DNA of 64,000 nt, from contig JBEGVB010000017.1 in the NCBI GenBank assembly GCA_041178545.1, forward strand, positions 1-64,000. The letters are read 5' to 3'. Both the position numbers and the translations under genes were made by a program. This document shows, piece by piece, positions 18,722-27,441 of this stretch (position 1 is its first letter; each line of letters begins with the position of its first letter). This DNA comes from JBEATZ01 sp041178545 (lineage in GTDB: Bacteria; Planctomycetota; UBA1135; UBA2386). The notes beneath the pieces were generated by a model. The model made no database searches. It saw nothing but the letters and a program-made list of their open reading frames with translations, and was not told the origin of the DNA.

Positions 18722-19168
18722 TCAGCGCCCGAGGAGGCGGAGGAGTCCCGAGAGCGCCGCCACGGCGGTGACCAGCAGGGCGAGGAGCCAGGGCAACAGC
18801 AGCAACGCGCTCATGCGGCGCATCGTGCGCGGGCCCGGCAGCGAGCCCAGTACGGGGGCCGCTGCGTACGGCGTGCATGCAGGCTCAGGGGTCGCGGCAA
18901 GTGCCTGCGCAACGAGCTCGTGCTCGTCGACCGTGGTGGGAGCGAGCACGGCGTGCGCCTCCTCCAGCAAGGGGGTCGGGACCAGCACCTTCAGGCCGGC
19001 GAGGTGCATCGCGCGGCGCGTGATCGCGACCTCGTCGGCGAGCGCAGATCCCTCGGTCGTGGCGGGGATCCCCTCGGCCCGCAGCAGGGCGACCATCAGG
19101 TCTGCCTCTGCCGCGGTGCGCGCATGGGCGGCGACAGAGGCGATCCGCTCGCCGGCAGCCGTGGTCAC
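18722..19168 (-). CDS. DUF2007-like protein with C-terminal membrane helix
   Basis: A 148-residue protein starting at GTG 19168, overlapping the stop of the LysM gene (GTGA). Residues about 8-75 resemble DUF2007, a small ferredoxin-like fold also called a prokaryotic signal-transducing domain: AEADLMVALLRAEGIPA ... LKVLVPTPLLEEAHAVL. The C-terminus has one strong hydrophobic helix (MSALLLLPWLLALLVTAVAA) that would anchor it in the inner membrane with the domain in the cytoplasm. Translation is coupled to the LysM protein, so a joint cell-envelope role is possible. Function unknown. Confidence 0.7.
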   Translation of the reverse strand: MTTAAGERIASVAAHARTAAEADLMVALLRAEGIPATTEGSALADEVAITRRAMHLAGLKVLVPTPLLEEAHAVLAPTTVDEHELVAQALAATPEPACTPYAAAPVLGSLPGPRTMRRMSALLLLPWLLALLVTAVAALSGLLRLLGR

Positions 19169-20028
19169 TGCGGCTGCTTGGCGGGGATCTTGATCGTCTG
19201 GCCGACCTTCAGGCGGTCGACGTTCAACTCGGGGTTGAGGCTGCGGACCTGCTTGACGAAGGCCGCGGCACCCTCCTTGCCAGCTTCCTTCTCGGCGACG
19301 CGCCACAGCATGTCACCCTTCTGGACCTTGTAGGTGCGCGAGTTCACGGCGGGCGGCGCAACCTCGCCGCCCGGGGCAGCCGGGACGAGCGCGGGGTTGC
19401 CCGCGGTCGACCCACCCAGACCGGGGACGACGCTGGCGAGGGCTGCGCCGCTCGTGCCGCTGTCGGTCTCGGGCTTGGTCTCGACCTTCTTGGGGTTGCG
19501 GGCCTGCCAGGCGGTGAGCACTGCCTCGTCGTCGACGAGGGGCAGCCACACCTCCTGACCGGACTGCAGCATGGTCATCTCCTCGTTGAGGCCGCGGGCC
19601 ATCTCGAGGTAGGGGTCGAGCGAGCCGCACCAGTTCTGCACCAGCTTGCCCAGCGTGTCGCCGGACTTGGCGCGCACCACGCGGTACTGGCGCTCGACGC
19701 GGCTGTAGCCGAGGGCCGAACGCAGTTCGTCGGCAGCAGTCGGCGGCGGGACCGGGATCGGCGCGGGGATCGCCAACGGCTGCGCGATGGGCTCCGGCGT
19801 GGGCGCAACCGATGGAGGCGCAACCGGCTCCACCGCAGGCTTGTTCGCGCTGGCGTCGGCCTGGGCAATGAGCGCGCTCAGCTCCTTGACCTGGTTGTTG
19901 GCCGCCACGTCGGTGTTGTTCCTCTGCCCGCTGCGCGTGGGCTCCTTCCCGAACAGCACGGCGATCCCGAGGATCGCGACCAGGAAACCGGTGACCGAAT
20001 AGACCAGGATCTTCTCGCTCTGCTTCAT
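19165..20028 (-). CDS. membrane-anchored LysM domain protein
   Basis: A 287-residue protein starting at the ATG at 20028, with GGGAGGG upstream as ribosome site. The N-terminus has a single membrane helix (VYSVTGFLVAILGIAVLFG), followed by a Pro/Ala-rich linker (about residues 60-105). Two LysM-type peptidoglycan-binding regions follow: YRVVRAKSGDTLGKLV...PLV (about 115-170) and, better conserved, YKVQKGDMLWRVAEKEAG...IKIP at the C-terminus. It probably tethers the inner membrane to the cell wall. Coupled to the DUF2007-like gene downstream. Confidence 0.85.
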   Translation of the reverse strand: MKQSEKILVYSVTGFLVAILGIAVLFGKEPTRSGQRNNTDVAANNQVKELSALIAQADASANKPAVEPVAPPSVAPTPEPIAQPLAIPAPIPVPPPTAADELRSALGYSRVERQYRVVRAKSGDTLGKLVQNWCGSLDPYLEMARGLNEEMTMLQSGQEVWLPLVDDEAVLTAWQARNPKKVETKPETDSGTSGAALASVVPGLGGSTAGNPALVPAAPGGEVAPPAVNSRTYKVQKGDMLWRVAEKEAGKEGAAAFVKQVRSLNPELNVDRLKVGQTIKIPAKQPQ

Positions 20029-20343
20029 GAATCCCTCCCAGACGAACGACTCCGGCGAAGGGACATGCAGGCGACGCGTGCGCCGCTCGGCATGAGACCG
20101 CCCTCCGTCGGACGACACCGCCGGCACGGACCGTGGCCGGGGTGTGGTTGCAGCTGGACTGGCCGCCCGCCAGAACCTGCTGCGAACGGGTGCGATGCTA
20201 TACGAGGCGCGCGGACATTCCAGTCCCCCTCTGGCGCAAACTGCGCGCTGCCGACGCGCTTTCGCAGCGCCGCGCAGCAGCCCGTGAAGCCTGTTGCTGC
20301 TGCTTGGATCTCGCCGCGTGCCTTCCTAGACTCGCCGCGGTCG
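20029..20343. other. divergent intergenic region
   Basis: About 315 bases between the LysM gene (minus) and the lipoprotein-kdsB-pyrG run (plus). No gene is convincing here. It has a slightly AT-richer element GCTATACG near 20208-20217 and a candidate promoter just before the plus-strand gene, listed separately. It should hold promoters for both directions. Confidence 0.5.
20304..20332 (+). promoter_or_regulatory. candidate sigma-70-type promoter
   Basis: TTGGAT at 20304-20309 and TAGACT at 20327-20332 are separated by 17 bases, the ideal spacing, with partial matches to the -35 and -10 consensus. The ATG of the next gene is only 11 bases beyond the -10, so a transcript from here would be nearly leaderless. 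Weak evidence. Confidence 0.3.
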
Positions 20344-20922
20344 ATGCCCTCGCTCCCTCGTGCCCTTTTCCGCGCCGCAAGCGCTGCGGCCCTGGCCCTG
20401 TGCTGCCAGTGCGCCTCCGGACCCGACCTCCCGCGGGTGGTGACGGTGGCCGAGGGCGAACGGGTGCGGGTGAGCTTCACCGAGGTGAGTGACGACCGCA
20501 CCCTGTCGCTGCAGAACCTCTCCAGTGGCAGCCGGGAGACGGTCTACAAGGACCCGAGGAGCGACCTCGGCACCAAGGTCGTGGCCGACGCGCGCCTCCA
20601 GCTGCTGCTCGACATGCTGGCCGAGGCCGGGATGTTCCAGCGCACCGCCCCAGTGGCGAAGTCGTCTGCCAGGGAGTTGCTGGTGGTCGAACAGGGCGGC
20701 AAGCGCATGGTCTGGTCGCGCGGACCGGTGAAGGAAGACGGCATCGAGTCCGTGCAGGCGTTCGACCAGGCCCGGGCCTACTTCCTCGCCATGTACAACG
20801 GCGCAGTGGCCTTCCACGCCCGCGACTGGAACAAGTCCGACCTGATCGACGAGAAGGCGCGGATGGAGGCGAGCGGCAAGGTTGCTCGCGACCGCTGGGA
20901 ACAGCAGGGACGGAGCCGGTGA
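20344..20922 (+). CDS. lipoprotein of unknown function
   Basis: A 192-residue protein. The N-terminus MPSLPRALFRAASAAALALC runs into CCQCASG, a cysteine-rich, lipobox-like signal end, so it is probably an exported lipoprotein. The mature part has short beta-like stretches (VVTVAEGERVRVSFTEV, ARELLVVEQGGKRMVW) and a helical end. I recognise no family. Its stop overlaps the GTG start of kdsB, so it may serve in outer-membrane or LPS biogenesis; that is only a neighbourhood argument. Confidence 0.7.
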   Translation: MPSLPRALFRAASAAALALCCQCASGPDLPRVVTVAEGERVRVSFTEVSDDRTLSLQNLSSGSRETVYKDPRSDLGTKVVADARLQLLLDMLAEAGMFQRTAPVAKSSARELLVVEQGGKRMVWSRGPVKEDGIESVQAFDQARAYFLAMYNGAVAFHARDWNKSDLIDEKARMEASGKVARDRWEQQGRSR

Positions 20923-21656
20923 ACGGCACGACCAAGGCAGTCGCGGCCCTCGCGATCATCCCGGTCCGGGTCGGCTCCCAGCGGCTGCCGGGCAAGGCAC
21001 TCCTCACGGAGTCGGGCAAGCCGCTCTTCCTGCACACCTGCGACCAGGCGCGCAAGTGCGCCAACATCGACCAGGTCGCGGTGGCGACCGACGACGACCG
21101 GGTCGCCGAGATCGCCCACAAGGACGGCCTGCTGGTGCTGCGCACCAGTCCGGCGGCCCGCACCGGCAGCGATCGCTGTGCAGAGGCGGCGCGCGCGGTC
21201 CCGTGCAAGGCGGTGCTCGACATCCAGGGCGACTGGCCCGAGGTCGACCCGCGGGACCTGGAGGCACTGGTGGAGCAGTTGCTGCGCGGGCAGGCGGTGT
21301 GCAACACGCTGTGCGTGCCGCTCACGGACCCGGAGGCACTCGCCAACCCCAACGTGGTGAAGGTGGTGCGCGGGCTGAACGGCAAGGCGCTCTACTTCAG
21401 TCGCGCCACGGTGCCCTACGTGAAGGAAGGCAGCTTCACGGTGCGGCGCCACATCGGCGTGTACGGGTTCACGCGCGACGTGCTGCTGCGCGTCCCCGAC
21501 CTGCCCAGCAGCGGGCTGGCCGAGGCGGAGAGCCTCGAGCAGCTGCGCTTCCTCGAGAACGACATTCCCATGCACGTGCTCGACGCCCGCGGCTGTCCGT
21601 GGGGCATCGAGACGCGTGCTGACTACGATGCATTCCTGCGGCGGTTGAAGTCATGA
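20919..21656 (+). CDS. kdsB: 3-deoxy-manno-octulosonate cytidylyltransferase (CMP-KDO synthetase)
   Basis: A 245-residue cytoplasmic enzyme that joins KDO and CTP to give CMP-KDO for the LPS inner core. Family marks: IIPVRVGSQRLPGKAL (nucleotide-binding loop), VAVATDDDRVAEIA, the IQGD motif in LDIQGDWPEVDP (E. coli has NVQGDEP), YFSRATVPY, and RHIGVYGF. Length is normal. It starts at GTG 20919 within the stop of the lipoprotein gene, and its TGA overlaps the ATG of pyrG (ATGA), so the enzyme making CTP is translated right after the one that uses it. Good evidence for an LPS-bearing outer membrane. Confidence 0.93.
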   Translation: MNGTTKAVAALAIIPVRVGSQRLPGKALLTESGKPLFLHTCDQARKCANIDQVAVATDDDRVAEIAHKDGLLVLRTSPAARTGSDRCAEAARAVPCKAVLDIQGDWPEVDPRDLEALVEQLLRGQAVCNTLCVPLTDPEALANPNVVKVVRGLNGKALYFSRATVPYVKEGSFTVRRHIGVYGFTRDVLLRVPDLPSSGLAEAESLEQLRFLENDIPMHVLDARGCPWGIETRADYDAFLRRLKS

Positions 21657-23284
21657 CCAAGTTCATCTTCGTCACCGGCGGTGTGGTGTCCTCGCTCGGC
21701 AAGGGACTCACTTCGGCCTCCATCGGCTGGATCCTCGAACGTCATGGCCTCAAGGTGTCGATGCAGAAGCTCGACCCCTACATCAACGTCGACCCGGGCA
21801 CGATGTCACCGTTCCAGCACGGCGAGGTGTACGTGACCGACGACGGCATCGAGGCCGACCTCGACCTCGGCCACTACGAGCGGTTCACCCACGCTCGCAT
21901 CAACAAGGACTCCAACTACACCACCGGCAAGATCTACAAGTCGGTGATCCAGAAGGAGCGGCGCGGCGACTACCTGGGCCACACCGTGCAGGTGATCCCG
22001 CACATCACCGACGAGATCAAGATGGCCATCGCAGCCGGCGCGGCACCGGACCCGGGCCAGCCAGCGCCCGACGTGGCGATCACCGAGATCGGTGGCACGG
22101 TCGGCGACATCGAGAGCCTGCCGTTCCTCGAGGCCATCCGCCAGTTCAGCCTCGAGCACGGCCCCAACGACTGCATGTTCATCCACCTGACGCTGCTGCC
22201 CTTCCTGCGCGCGTCCGGCGAACTGAAGACCAAGCCCACCCAGCAGTCGGTGGGCAAGCTGCGCGAGATCGGCATCCAGCCCCACGCGCTGGTGTGCCGC
22301 ACCGAGAAGCCCATGGACCCGGACATGGCGCGCAAGATCTCGTTGTTCTGCAACGTGCGGCCGGAGGCAGTGATCGAGGAGCGCGACGTCGACTTCTCGA
22401 TCTACCAGGTCCCGCTCATGCTCATGCATTCGGGCCTCGACCGTCGCATCCTCGACCACCTGCAGATCACGCCCAAGCGCAAGGCGGATGTGAGCGACTG
22501 GGAGGCGATGCTCGAGGTGGTGCGCAGCCCGAAGCACACGATCGAGATCGCGGTCGCGGGCAAGTACATCGAGCTGCACGACGCCTACAAGTCGATCTAC
22601 GAGTCGCTCAACCACGCCGGCATCGCCAACCACGCCAAGATCGTGCTGCGCAAGGTGAGCGCCGAGCGCATCGCGAACGAGGGACCGGACGAGTTGCTCG
22701 CGGGCGTCGACGGCATCCTGGTCCCGGGCGGATTCGGCGAGCGCGGGTTCGAGGGCAAGATCGCCAGCATCCGCCATGCACGCACCCGCAAGATCCCGTT
22801 CTTCGGCATCTGCTACGGGATGCAGGCAGCGGTCGTGGAGTACGCACGCAACGTTTGCGGCATCACCGACGCCACCACCACCGAGTACGACCCCACCGCC
22901 AAGAACCCGGTCATCGCCCTCATGGAGGAGCAGAAGCGGGTCAACGACAAGGGCGGCACCATGCGCCTCGGGGCCTTTGACTGCACGCTGGCCGATGGCA
23001 CCCGTTCGATGCGCGCCTACGGCGCACGCGACATCCGCGAACGCCACCGCCACCGCTTCGAGTTCAACAACGCCTACCGCACGCGGCTGCAGGACGCGGG
23101 CCTGGTGATGGCCGGCACCAACCCCCAGCTCGACCTCGTCGAGATCGTCGAGGTGAAGGACCACCCGTGGTTCGTGGGCGTGCAGTTCCACCCGGAGTTC
23201 AAGACGGCCCCGCTCAAGCCGCACCCGCTGTTCCGCGACTTCGTCGCCGCCGCGGTGCAGCACCACGTCTCGAAGCCGCGCTAG
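21653..23284 (+). CDS. pyrG: CTP synthase
   Basis: A 543-residue enzyme making CTP from UTP, ATP and glutamine. The synthase domain starts MTKFIFVTGGVVSSLGKG, with the P-loop-like GGVVSSLGKG, and continues through DPYINVDPGTMSPFQHGEVY. The class I glutaminase domain (about residues 290-540) has the catalytic cysteine in GICYGMQAAVVEYARN and the His-Glu pair in VQFHPEF. All expected blocks are present at normal length. Overlaps kdsB by 4 bases. Confidence 0.97.
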   Translation: MTKFIFVTGGVVSSLGKGLTSASIGWILERHGLKVSMQKLDPYINVDPGTMSPFQHGEVYVTDDGIEADLDLGHYERFTHARINKDSNYTTGKIYKSVIQKERRGDYLGHTVQVIPHITDEIKMAIAAGAAPDPGQPAPDVAITEIGGTVGDIESLPFLEAIRQFSLEHGPNDCMFIHLTLLPFLRASGELKTKPTQQSVGKLREIGIQPHALVCRTEKPMDPDMARKISLFCNVRPEAVIEERDVDFSIYQVPLMLMHSGLDRRILDHLQITPKRKADVSDWEAMLEVVRSPKHTIEIAVAGKYIELHDAYKSIYESLNHAGIANHAKIVLRKVSAERIANEGPDELLAGVDGILVPGGFGERGFEGKIASIRHARTRKIPFFGICYGMQAAVVEYARNVCGITDATTTEYDPTAKNPVIALMEEQKRVNDKGGTMRLGAFDCTLADGTRSMRAYGARDIRERHRHRFEFNNAYRTRLQDAGLVMAGTNPQLDLVEIVEVKDHPWFVGVQFHPEFKTAPLKPHPLFRDFVAAAVQHHVSKPR

Positions 23285-23292
23285 GCCTGCGC

Positions 23293-23970
23293 TCAGCGGC
23301 GGCGCAGCACGACCACCAGGTCCTGCGGGCCCGACTTGTCGACGCCGCCCAGGGCACTGCGCAGCCGTGCGAACGCGCGCCGCCACCAAGGCCTGCGGGG
23401 GCGCGTGGTCGGGTCCCTGAGGCTCGCGACGGTCTCGAGGCCCACTGCCGCGCCCATGCGCTCCAGCAGCAGCGACGGGTAGGGCCGCACGTGTGTGGGG
23501 TCGAGCCAGAAGGTCTCGGAGAGCACGATGTGGTTGCGCACGTCCGGGGTCGCCACGAGCAGCAGGCCCCCGGGCTCGAGCACGGCATGGATGCGCTCGA
23601 ACCAGCCGAGGGCGCGATCTGGGTCGAGGTGTTCCACCACGTGGGCGAGCACCACGGCGTCGAACCGGAGCCCCTCACGGGCCATGGCCTCGAGGATCGC
23701 CCCCACGTCGCCACGGTGGACACTGCAGCCGGTGACGGCGGCCGCCTTCACCGCGTCGGCATCGACGTCCACGCCGCGCGCCTCGATGCCTGCATGGCGC
23801 AGCACGGCAAGGAACTCACCGGAACCGCAACCGGCGTCGAGGACCCGGCGCAACCCTGGACGGTGGAGCCGCAGCAGGTCGAGCCGCGCCTGCAGGGTCG
23901 CGGGCCCTGCGGTTGCATCGCAAAAGCCGCGGGCAATGGCGGTGGTGCGTCCTTCGGGGCGGTCGGGCAC
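23293..23970 (-). CDS. class I SAM-dependent methyltransferase
   Basis: A 225-residue protein if it starts at GTG 23970, two bases after the stop of the acyl-CoA dehydrogenase gene; no ATG fits. It has motif I VLDAGCGSGEFLAVL for SAM binding, motif II-like ARGVDVDADAV, and FDAVVLAHVVEHLDPDRAL, followed by EPGGLLLVATPD. This is the pattern of Methyltransf_23/UbiG-type enzymes. The substrate is unknown; a basic C-terminal tail may help target it. It converges on pyrG. Confidence 0.8.
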   Translation of the reverse strand: MPDRPEGRTTAIARGFCDATAGPATLQARLDLLRLHRPGLRRVLDAGCGSGEFLAVLRHAGIEARGVDVDADAVKAAAVTGCSVHRGDVGAILEAMAREGLRFDAVVLAHVVEHLDPDRALGWFERIHAVLEPGGLLLVATPDVRNHIVLSETFWLDPTHVRPYPSLLLERMGAAVGLETVASLRDPTTRPRRPWWRRAFARLRSALGGVDKSGPQDLVVVLRRR

Positions 23971-23972
23971 GC

Positions 23973-25142
23973 TCAGAGGATCGCGTCCTCGCCCGTCAGT
24001 TCGCGGCCGATGATCAGGCCGTGGATGTCGTGCGTGCCCTCGTAGGTGATGACCGACTCCAGGTTGCACATGTGGCGCATCGTCTGGTACTCGTCGGTGA
24101 TGCCGTTCGCGCCGAGGATGTCGCGGGCGAGGCGGGTGCACTCGAGGGCCATCCAGCAGCTGTTGCGTTTGGCCATCGAGACGTGGAAGTGCTTCATCGA
24201 GCCGTCTTCCTTCATCTTGCCGAGGCGCCAGGTCATCAGCTGAGCCTTGGTGATCTCGTTGGCCATCCAGACCAGCTTGTTCTGCACCAGCTGGAAGCGT
24301 GCGATGGGCTTGTCGAACTGGATGCGCATCCTGGAGTAGCGGCATGCCTCGTCGTAGACCGCCTGCGCGGCGCCGATGGCGCCGAACGCGATGCCGAAGC
24401 GCGCCTGAGTCAGGCAGCCGAGCGGGCCCTTGAGGCCCTCGACGCCGGGCAGCAGGTTGGAGGCTGGGATGCGCACGTCCTCCAGCACCAGCTCGCTGGT
24501 GTCGGAGGCGCGCAGCGAGAACTTGTTCTTGATCTGCTTGGCAGAGAAGCCCTTGGTGCCCTTGTCGACCAGGAAGCCCTTGATGGTCCCGTCGCACTTG
24601 GCCCAGACGATCGCCACGTCCGCGGTCGACCCGTTGGTGATCCAGTACTTGGAGCCGTTGAGGACGTAGTGGTCGCCGTCCTTGACGGCGCGGGTGAGCA
24701 TGCCGCCGGGGTTGGAGCCAAAGTCCGCCTCGGTCAGGCCGAAGCAGCCGATGAGCTCACCCTTGGCCATCTTGGGCAGGTACTTCTGCTTCTGGGCCTC
24801 GGTGCCCCATGCGTGGATGGGGAACATGCACAGCGAACCCTGCACGGAGACGAACGAACGGAGGCCCGAGTCGCCGCGCTCGAGCTCCTGGCAGATCAGG
24901 CCGGAGGCGATGGGCGACAGGCCTGCGCACCCGTAGCCCTCCAGGCTGGCACCGTAGACACCCAACTCGCCGAGTTCGGGGATCAGTTCCTTGGGGAACG
25001 TGCCCTCGCGGTTGTGGTGCTCGATCACAGGCATGAAGCGGTCGGACACCCAGCTGCGCACGGTGTCGCGCACCATGCGCTCCTCCTCGGTGTAGAGGGA
25101 GTCGACGTTCAGGTAGTCCAGTGCCTTGTAGGGATCGCTCAT
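23973..25142 (-). CDS. gcdH: glutaryl-CoA dehydrogenase-like acyl-CoA dehydrogenase
   Basis: A 389-residue FAD enzyme that oxidises, and in the GCDH case also decarboxylates, an acyl-CoA. The order is normal: N-terminal helices, the beta-domain with CFGLTEADFGSNPG and YVLNGSKYWITNGS (flavin contacts), and a C-terminal helical domain. The catalytic Glu lies in TYEGTHDIHGLIIGRELTG, a sequence very like human GCDH, and RSFVSVQGSL matches the GCDH substrate-binding region. Glutarate/lysine breakdown is therefore likely but not proven. The start ATG 25142 faces metG across a 202-base gap with two strong palindromes. Confidence 0.82.
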   Translation of the reverse strand: MSDPYKALDYLNVDSLYTEEERMVRDTVRSWVSDRFMPVIEHHNREGTFPKELIPELGELGVYGASLEGYGCAGLSPIASGLICQELERGDSGLRSFVSVQGSLCMFPIHAWGTEAQKQKYLPKMAKGELIGCFGLTEADFGSNPGGMLTRAVKDGDHYVLNGSKYWITNGSTADVAIVWAKCDGTIKGFLVDKGTKGFSAKQIKNKFSLRASDTSELVLEDVRIPASNLLPGVEGLKGPLGCLTQARFGIAFGAIGAAQAVYDEACRYSRMRIQFDKPIARFQLVQNKLVWMANEITKAQLMTWRLGKMKEDGSMKHFHVSMAKRNSCWMALECTRLARDILGANGITDEYQTMRHMCNLESVITYEGTHDIHGLIIGRELTGEDAIL

Positions 25143-25207
25143 GGTCTCGGTGCTCTCAGGAGGGCGGACAGGATAGGCCCGCAAAAGGCGCATGGGAAGG
25201 AAGCGCC

Positions 25208-25223
25208 CCGGCGGATCCGCCGG
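25208..25223. promoter_or_regulatory. 16-bp perfect palindrome upstream of metG
   Basis: CCGGCGGATCCGCCGG is its own reverse complement. It sits between the divergent start codons of the acyl-CoA dehydrogenase gene (25142) and metG (25345). It could be an operator or part of a leader structure. A few bases later comes a second, longer inverted repeat. Confidence 0.4.
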
Positions 25224-25255
25224 TGGGACAACGCCGGATGCACGCTCGTCTTTCG

Positions 25256-25284
25256 CCGCGTCGGCAGCGGGCCTGCCGACGCGG
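25256..25284. promoter_or_regulatory. 12-bp inverted repeat in the metG leader
   Basis: CCGCGTCGGCAG, loop CGGGC, then CTGCCGACGCGG: a perfect twelve-pair stem with a five-base loop. It lies 60 bases before the metG ATG. No T-tract follows on either strand, so it is not a normal terminator. An RNA leader hairpin, an operator or a barrier between divergent genes are all possible. Confidence 0.5.
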
Positions 25285-25344
25285 TGGCACCGCGCGCACA
25301 AGGGTTTCGACACGGGGCGGGCCACCCCCTACCCTCCTCCCGCC

Positions 25345-27423
25345 ATGCCGCGCCAGATCCTGGTCACCAGCGCCCTGCCCTACGCGAACGGACCGATCCA
25401 CCTCGGGCACCTGGTCGAGTACCTCCAGACGGACATCTGGGTGCGGTTCCAGCGGATGCGCGGCCACAAGGTGTTGTACGTCTGTGCGGACGACACCCAC
25501 GGCACTGCGATCATGATCCGCGCCCGCCAGGAGGGCCGCACCCCCGAACAGCTCATCGCCGAGATGAGCGAGGCACACCAGCGGGACTTCGCCGCATTCG
25601 GCATCGCCTTCGACCACTACGGGTCGACGAACAGCGAGGCCAACCGCACGCAGTGCCATGCGATCTGGGCCGCGCTCCGCCAGCGCGGGCTCGTGGAGGA
25701 GCGCGAGGTCGCACGTCTGTACGACCCGGTGCAGAACACCTTCCTCGCGGACCGCTTCGTGAAGGGCGACTGCCCGCGGTGCGGCGCCCTCGACCAGTAC
25801 GGCGACTCCTGTGAGGCGTGTGGTGCCACCTACTCGGCCACCGAGCTGAAGAACCCGCGTTCGGTCCACTCGGGCGCGGCGCCGACCATGAAGCCGAGTC
25901 GCCAGCTGTTCGTGAAGCTGGCACCGCTGCAGCCGTTCCTCACCCAGTGGGTGTCCGGCAGCGGCGCGCTGCAGAAGGAGGTGGCCAACTACCTTGCCGG
26001 CCACTTCCTCGACAAGCCGCTGCAGGACTGGGACGTGTCACGCCCGGAGCCCTACTTCGGCTTCCCGATCCCCGACGCACCGGGCCAGTACTGGTACGTG
26101 TGGTTCGACGCCCCCATCGGCTACATCGCGGCGACCGCCGAGTGGTGCCAGCGCAACGGCGTGTCGCTCGACACCTGGTGGCGCAACCCGGGCTGCGAGG
26201 TCGTTCACTTCCTCGGCAAGGACATCACCTACTTCCACACGCTGTTCTGGCCCGCGATGCTCCACGTCGGCGGCTTCCAGCTGCCCCGGCGCGTGCAGAT
26301 CCACGGGTTCCTGCGCGTTGGCGGCGAGAAGATGTCGAAGTCGCGCGGCACCTTCGTGATGGCCGCAACCTACCTGAAGCACCTCGACCCCAGCTGGCTC
26401 CGCTACTACTACGCGTCCAAGCTCTCGGGCGGGATCGACGACCTCGACCTCGGCGTGGACGAGTTCGTTGGCAAGGTCAACAGCGACCTGGTCGGGCGCG
26501 TCGTCAACCTCGCGAGCCGTAGCGCCCGCTTCGTGGAGACCACCGGGCTGTCGGCGCGGTACCCCGACGACGGCGGGTTGTTCTCGCGCGCTGCGGCTGC
26601 GTCAGAGGCCATTGCCGCGGCCTACGAGGCCTGCGACACGCGCGAGGCGTGCCGCCTCGTGATGACGCTCGCGGACGCGGCCAACGAGTACGTGGAGCAG
26701 AAGGCGCCCTGGACCATCAAGAAGGACCCTTCGCGCGCCACCGAGTTGCAGGACGTGTGCACCGTGGTGCTCAACCTGTTCCGTCAGGTCGCCGTCTACC
26801 TCGCGCCCGTGCTGCCGGAACTCGCGGCCAAGGCAGGAGCGCTCCTGGGCGAGGACCTGTCGAGCTGGGAGGCTGCGCAGCAGCCGCTCACCGGCACCAA
26901 GGTTGCCGCCTTTGCGCACATGATGACCCGCATCGAGGCCGCAAAGGTGCAGGCCATGTTCGAGGAGACCGCCGCGGCCGCACAGGCCGCCAAGCCAGCC
27001 AACCAACCACCCGTGAACCCGCCCGCTTCCCAGCCGACCTCCCCCGAACCAACTCCCGCGGCCGCACAGACCCCGCTGGACAAGGAACCGCTCGCCCCCG
27101 AGTGCACCATCGACGACTTCACCAAGGTGGACCTGCGGGTTGCCAAGGTGCTCGCGGCTGAAGAGGTGCCGGAGGCGAAGAAGCTGCTGAAGCTCACGCT
27201 CAGCCTCGGCGGCGACCAGGTCCGTACGGTGTTCGCCGGCATCAAGGCGTACTACAAGCCCGAGCAGCTCGTGGGCCGCAACGTGGTGATGGTCGCCAAC
27301 CTCGCGCCCCGCAAGATGAAGTTCGGCATGAGCGAGGGCATGGTGGTCGCCGCGGGCGCCGAGGGCGAGGCATACCTGCTCACGCCCGACGCGGGTGCCC
27401 AGCCCGGCATGCGGCTGCACTGA
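25345..27423 (+). CDS. metG: methionyl-tRNA synthetase with C-terminal tRNA-binding domain
   Basis: A 692-residue enzyme charging tRNA-Met. The HIGH motif appears as HLGH in PYANGPIHLGHLVEYLQ, and KMSKS is intact in GEKMSKSRGTF. The connective peptide has four cysteines (CPRCGALDQYGDSCEACG) for zinc. Anticodon-binding helices follow to about residue 540. A Pro/Ala/Gln-rich linker (about 550-590) then leads to a C-terminal EMAPII/Arc1p-like OB-fold domain (DDFTKVDLRVAKVLAAEEVP...), which dimerises the enzyme and adds tRNA affinity. Length is typical of such two-part enzymes. The start ATG follows a leader with palindromes. Confidence 0.96.
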   Translation: MPRQILVTSALPYANGPIHLGHLVEYLQTDIWVRFQRMRGHKVLYVCADDTHGTAIMIRARQEGRTPEQLIAEMSEAHQRDFAAFGIAFDHYGSTNSEANRTQCHAIWAALRQRGLVEEREVARLYDPVQNTFLADRFVKGDCPRCGALDQYGDSCEACGATYSATELKNPRSVHSGAAPTMKPSRQLFVKLAPLQPFLTQWVSGSGALQKEVANYLAGHFLDKPLQDWDVSRPEPYFGFPIPDAPGQYWYVWFDAPIGYIAATAEWCQRNGVSLDTWWRNPGCEVVHFLGKDITYFHTLFWPAMLHVGGFQLPRRVQIHGFLRVGGEKMSKSRGTFVMAATYLKHLDPSWLRYYYASKLSGGIDDLDLGVDEFVGKVNSDLVGRVVNLASRSARFVETTGLSARYPDDGGLFSRAAAASEAIAAAYEACDTREACRLVMTLADAANEYVEQKAPWTIKKDPSRATELQDVCTVVLNLFRQVAVYLAPVLPELAAKAGALLGEDLSSWEAAQQPLTGTKVAAFAHMMTRIEAAKVQAMFEETAAAAQAAKPANQPPVNPPASQPTSPEPTPAAAQTPLDKEPLAPECTIDDFTKVDLRVAKVLAAEEVPEAKKLLKLTLSLGGDQVRTVFAGIKAYYKPEQLVGRNVVMVANLAPRKMKFGMSEGMVVAAGAEGEAYLLTPDAGAQPGMRLH

Positions 27424-27441
27424 GCCCGGCGCACGGCGGGC

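Noticed and set aside
25143..25344. T-box or SAM riboswitch ahead of metG
   Set aside because: The hairpins are present but the conserved core bases of those riboswitches are not, and no terminator with a T-tract follows.
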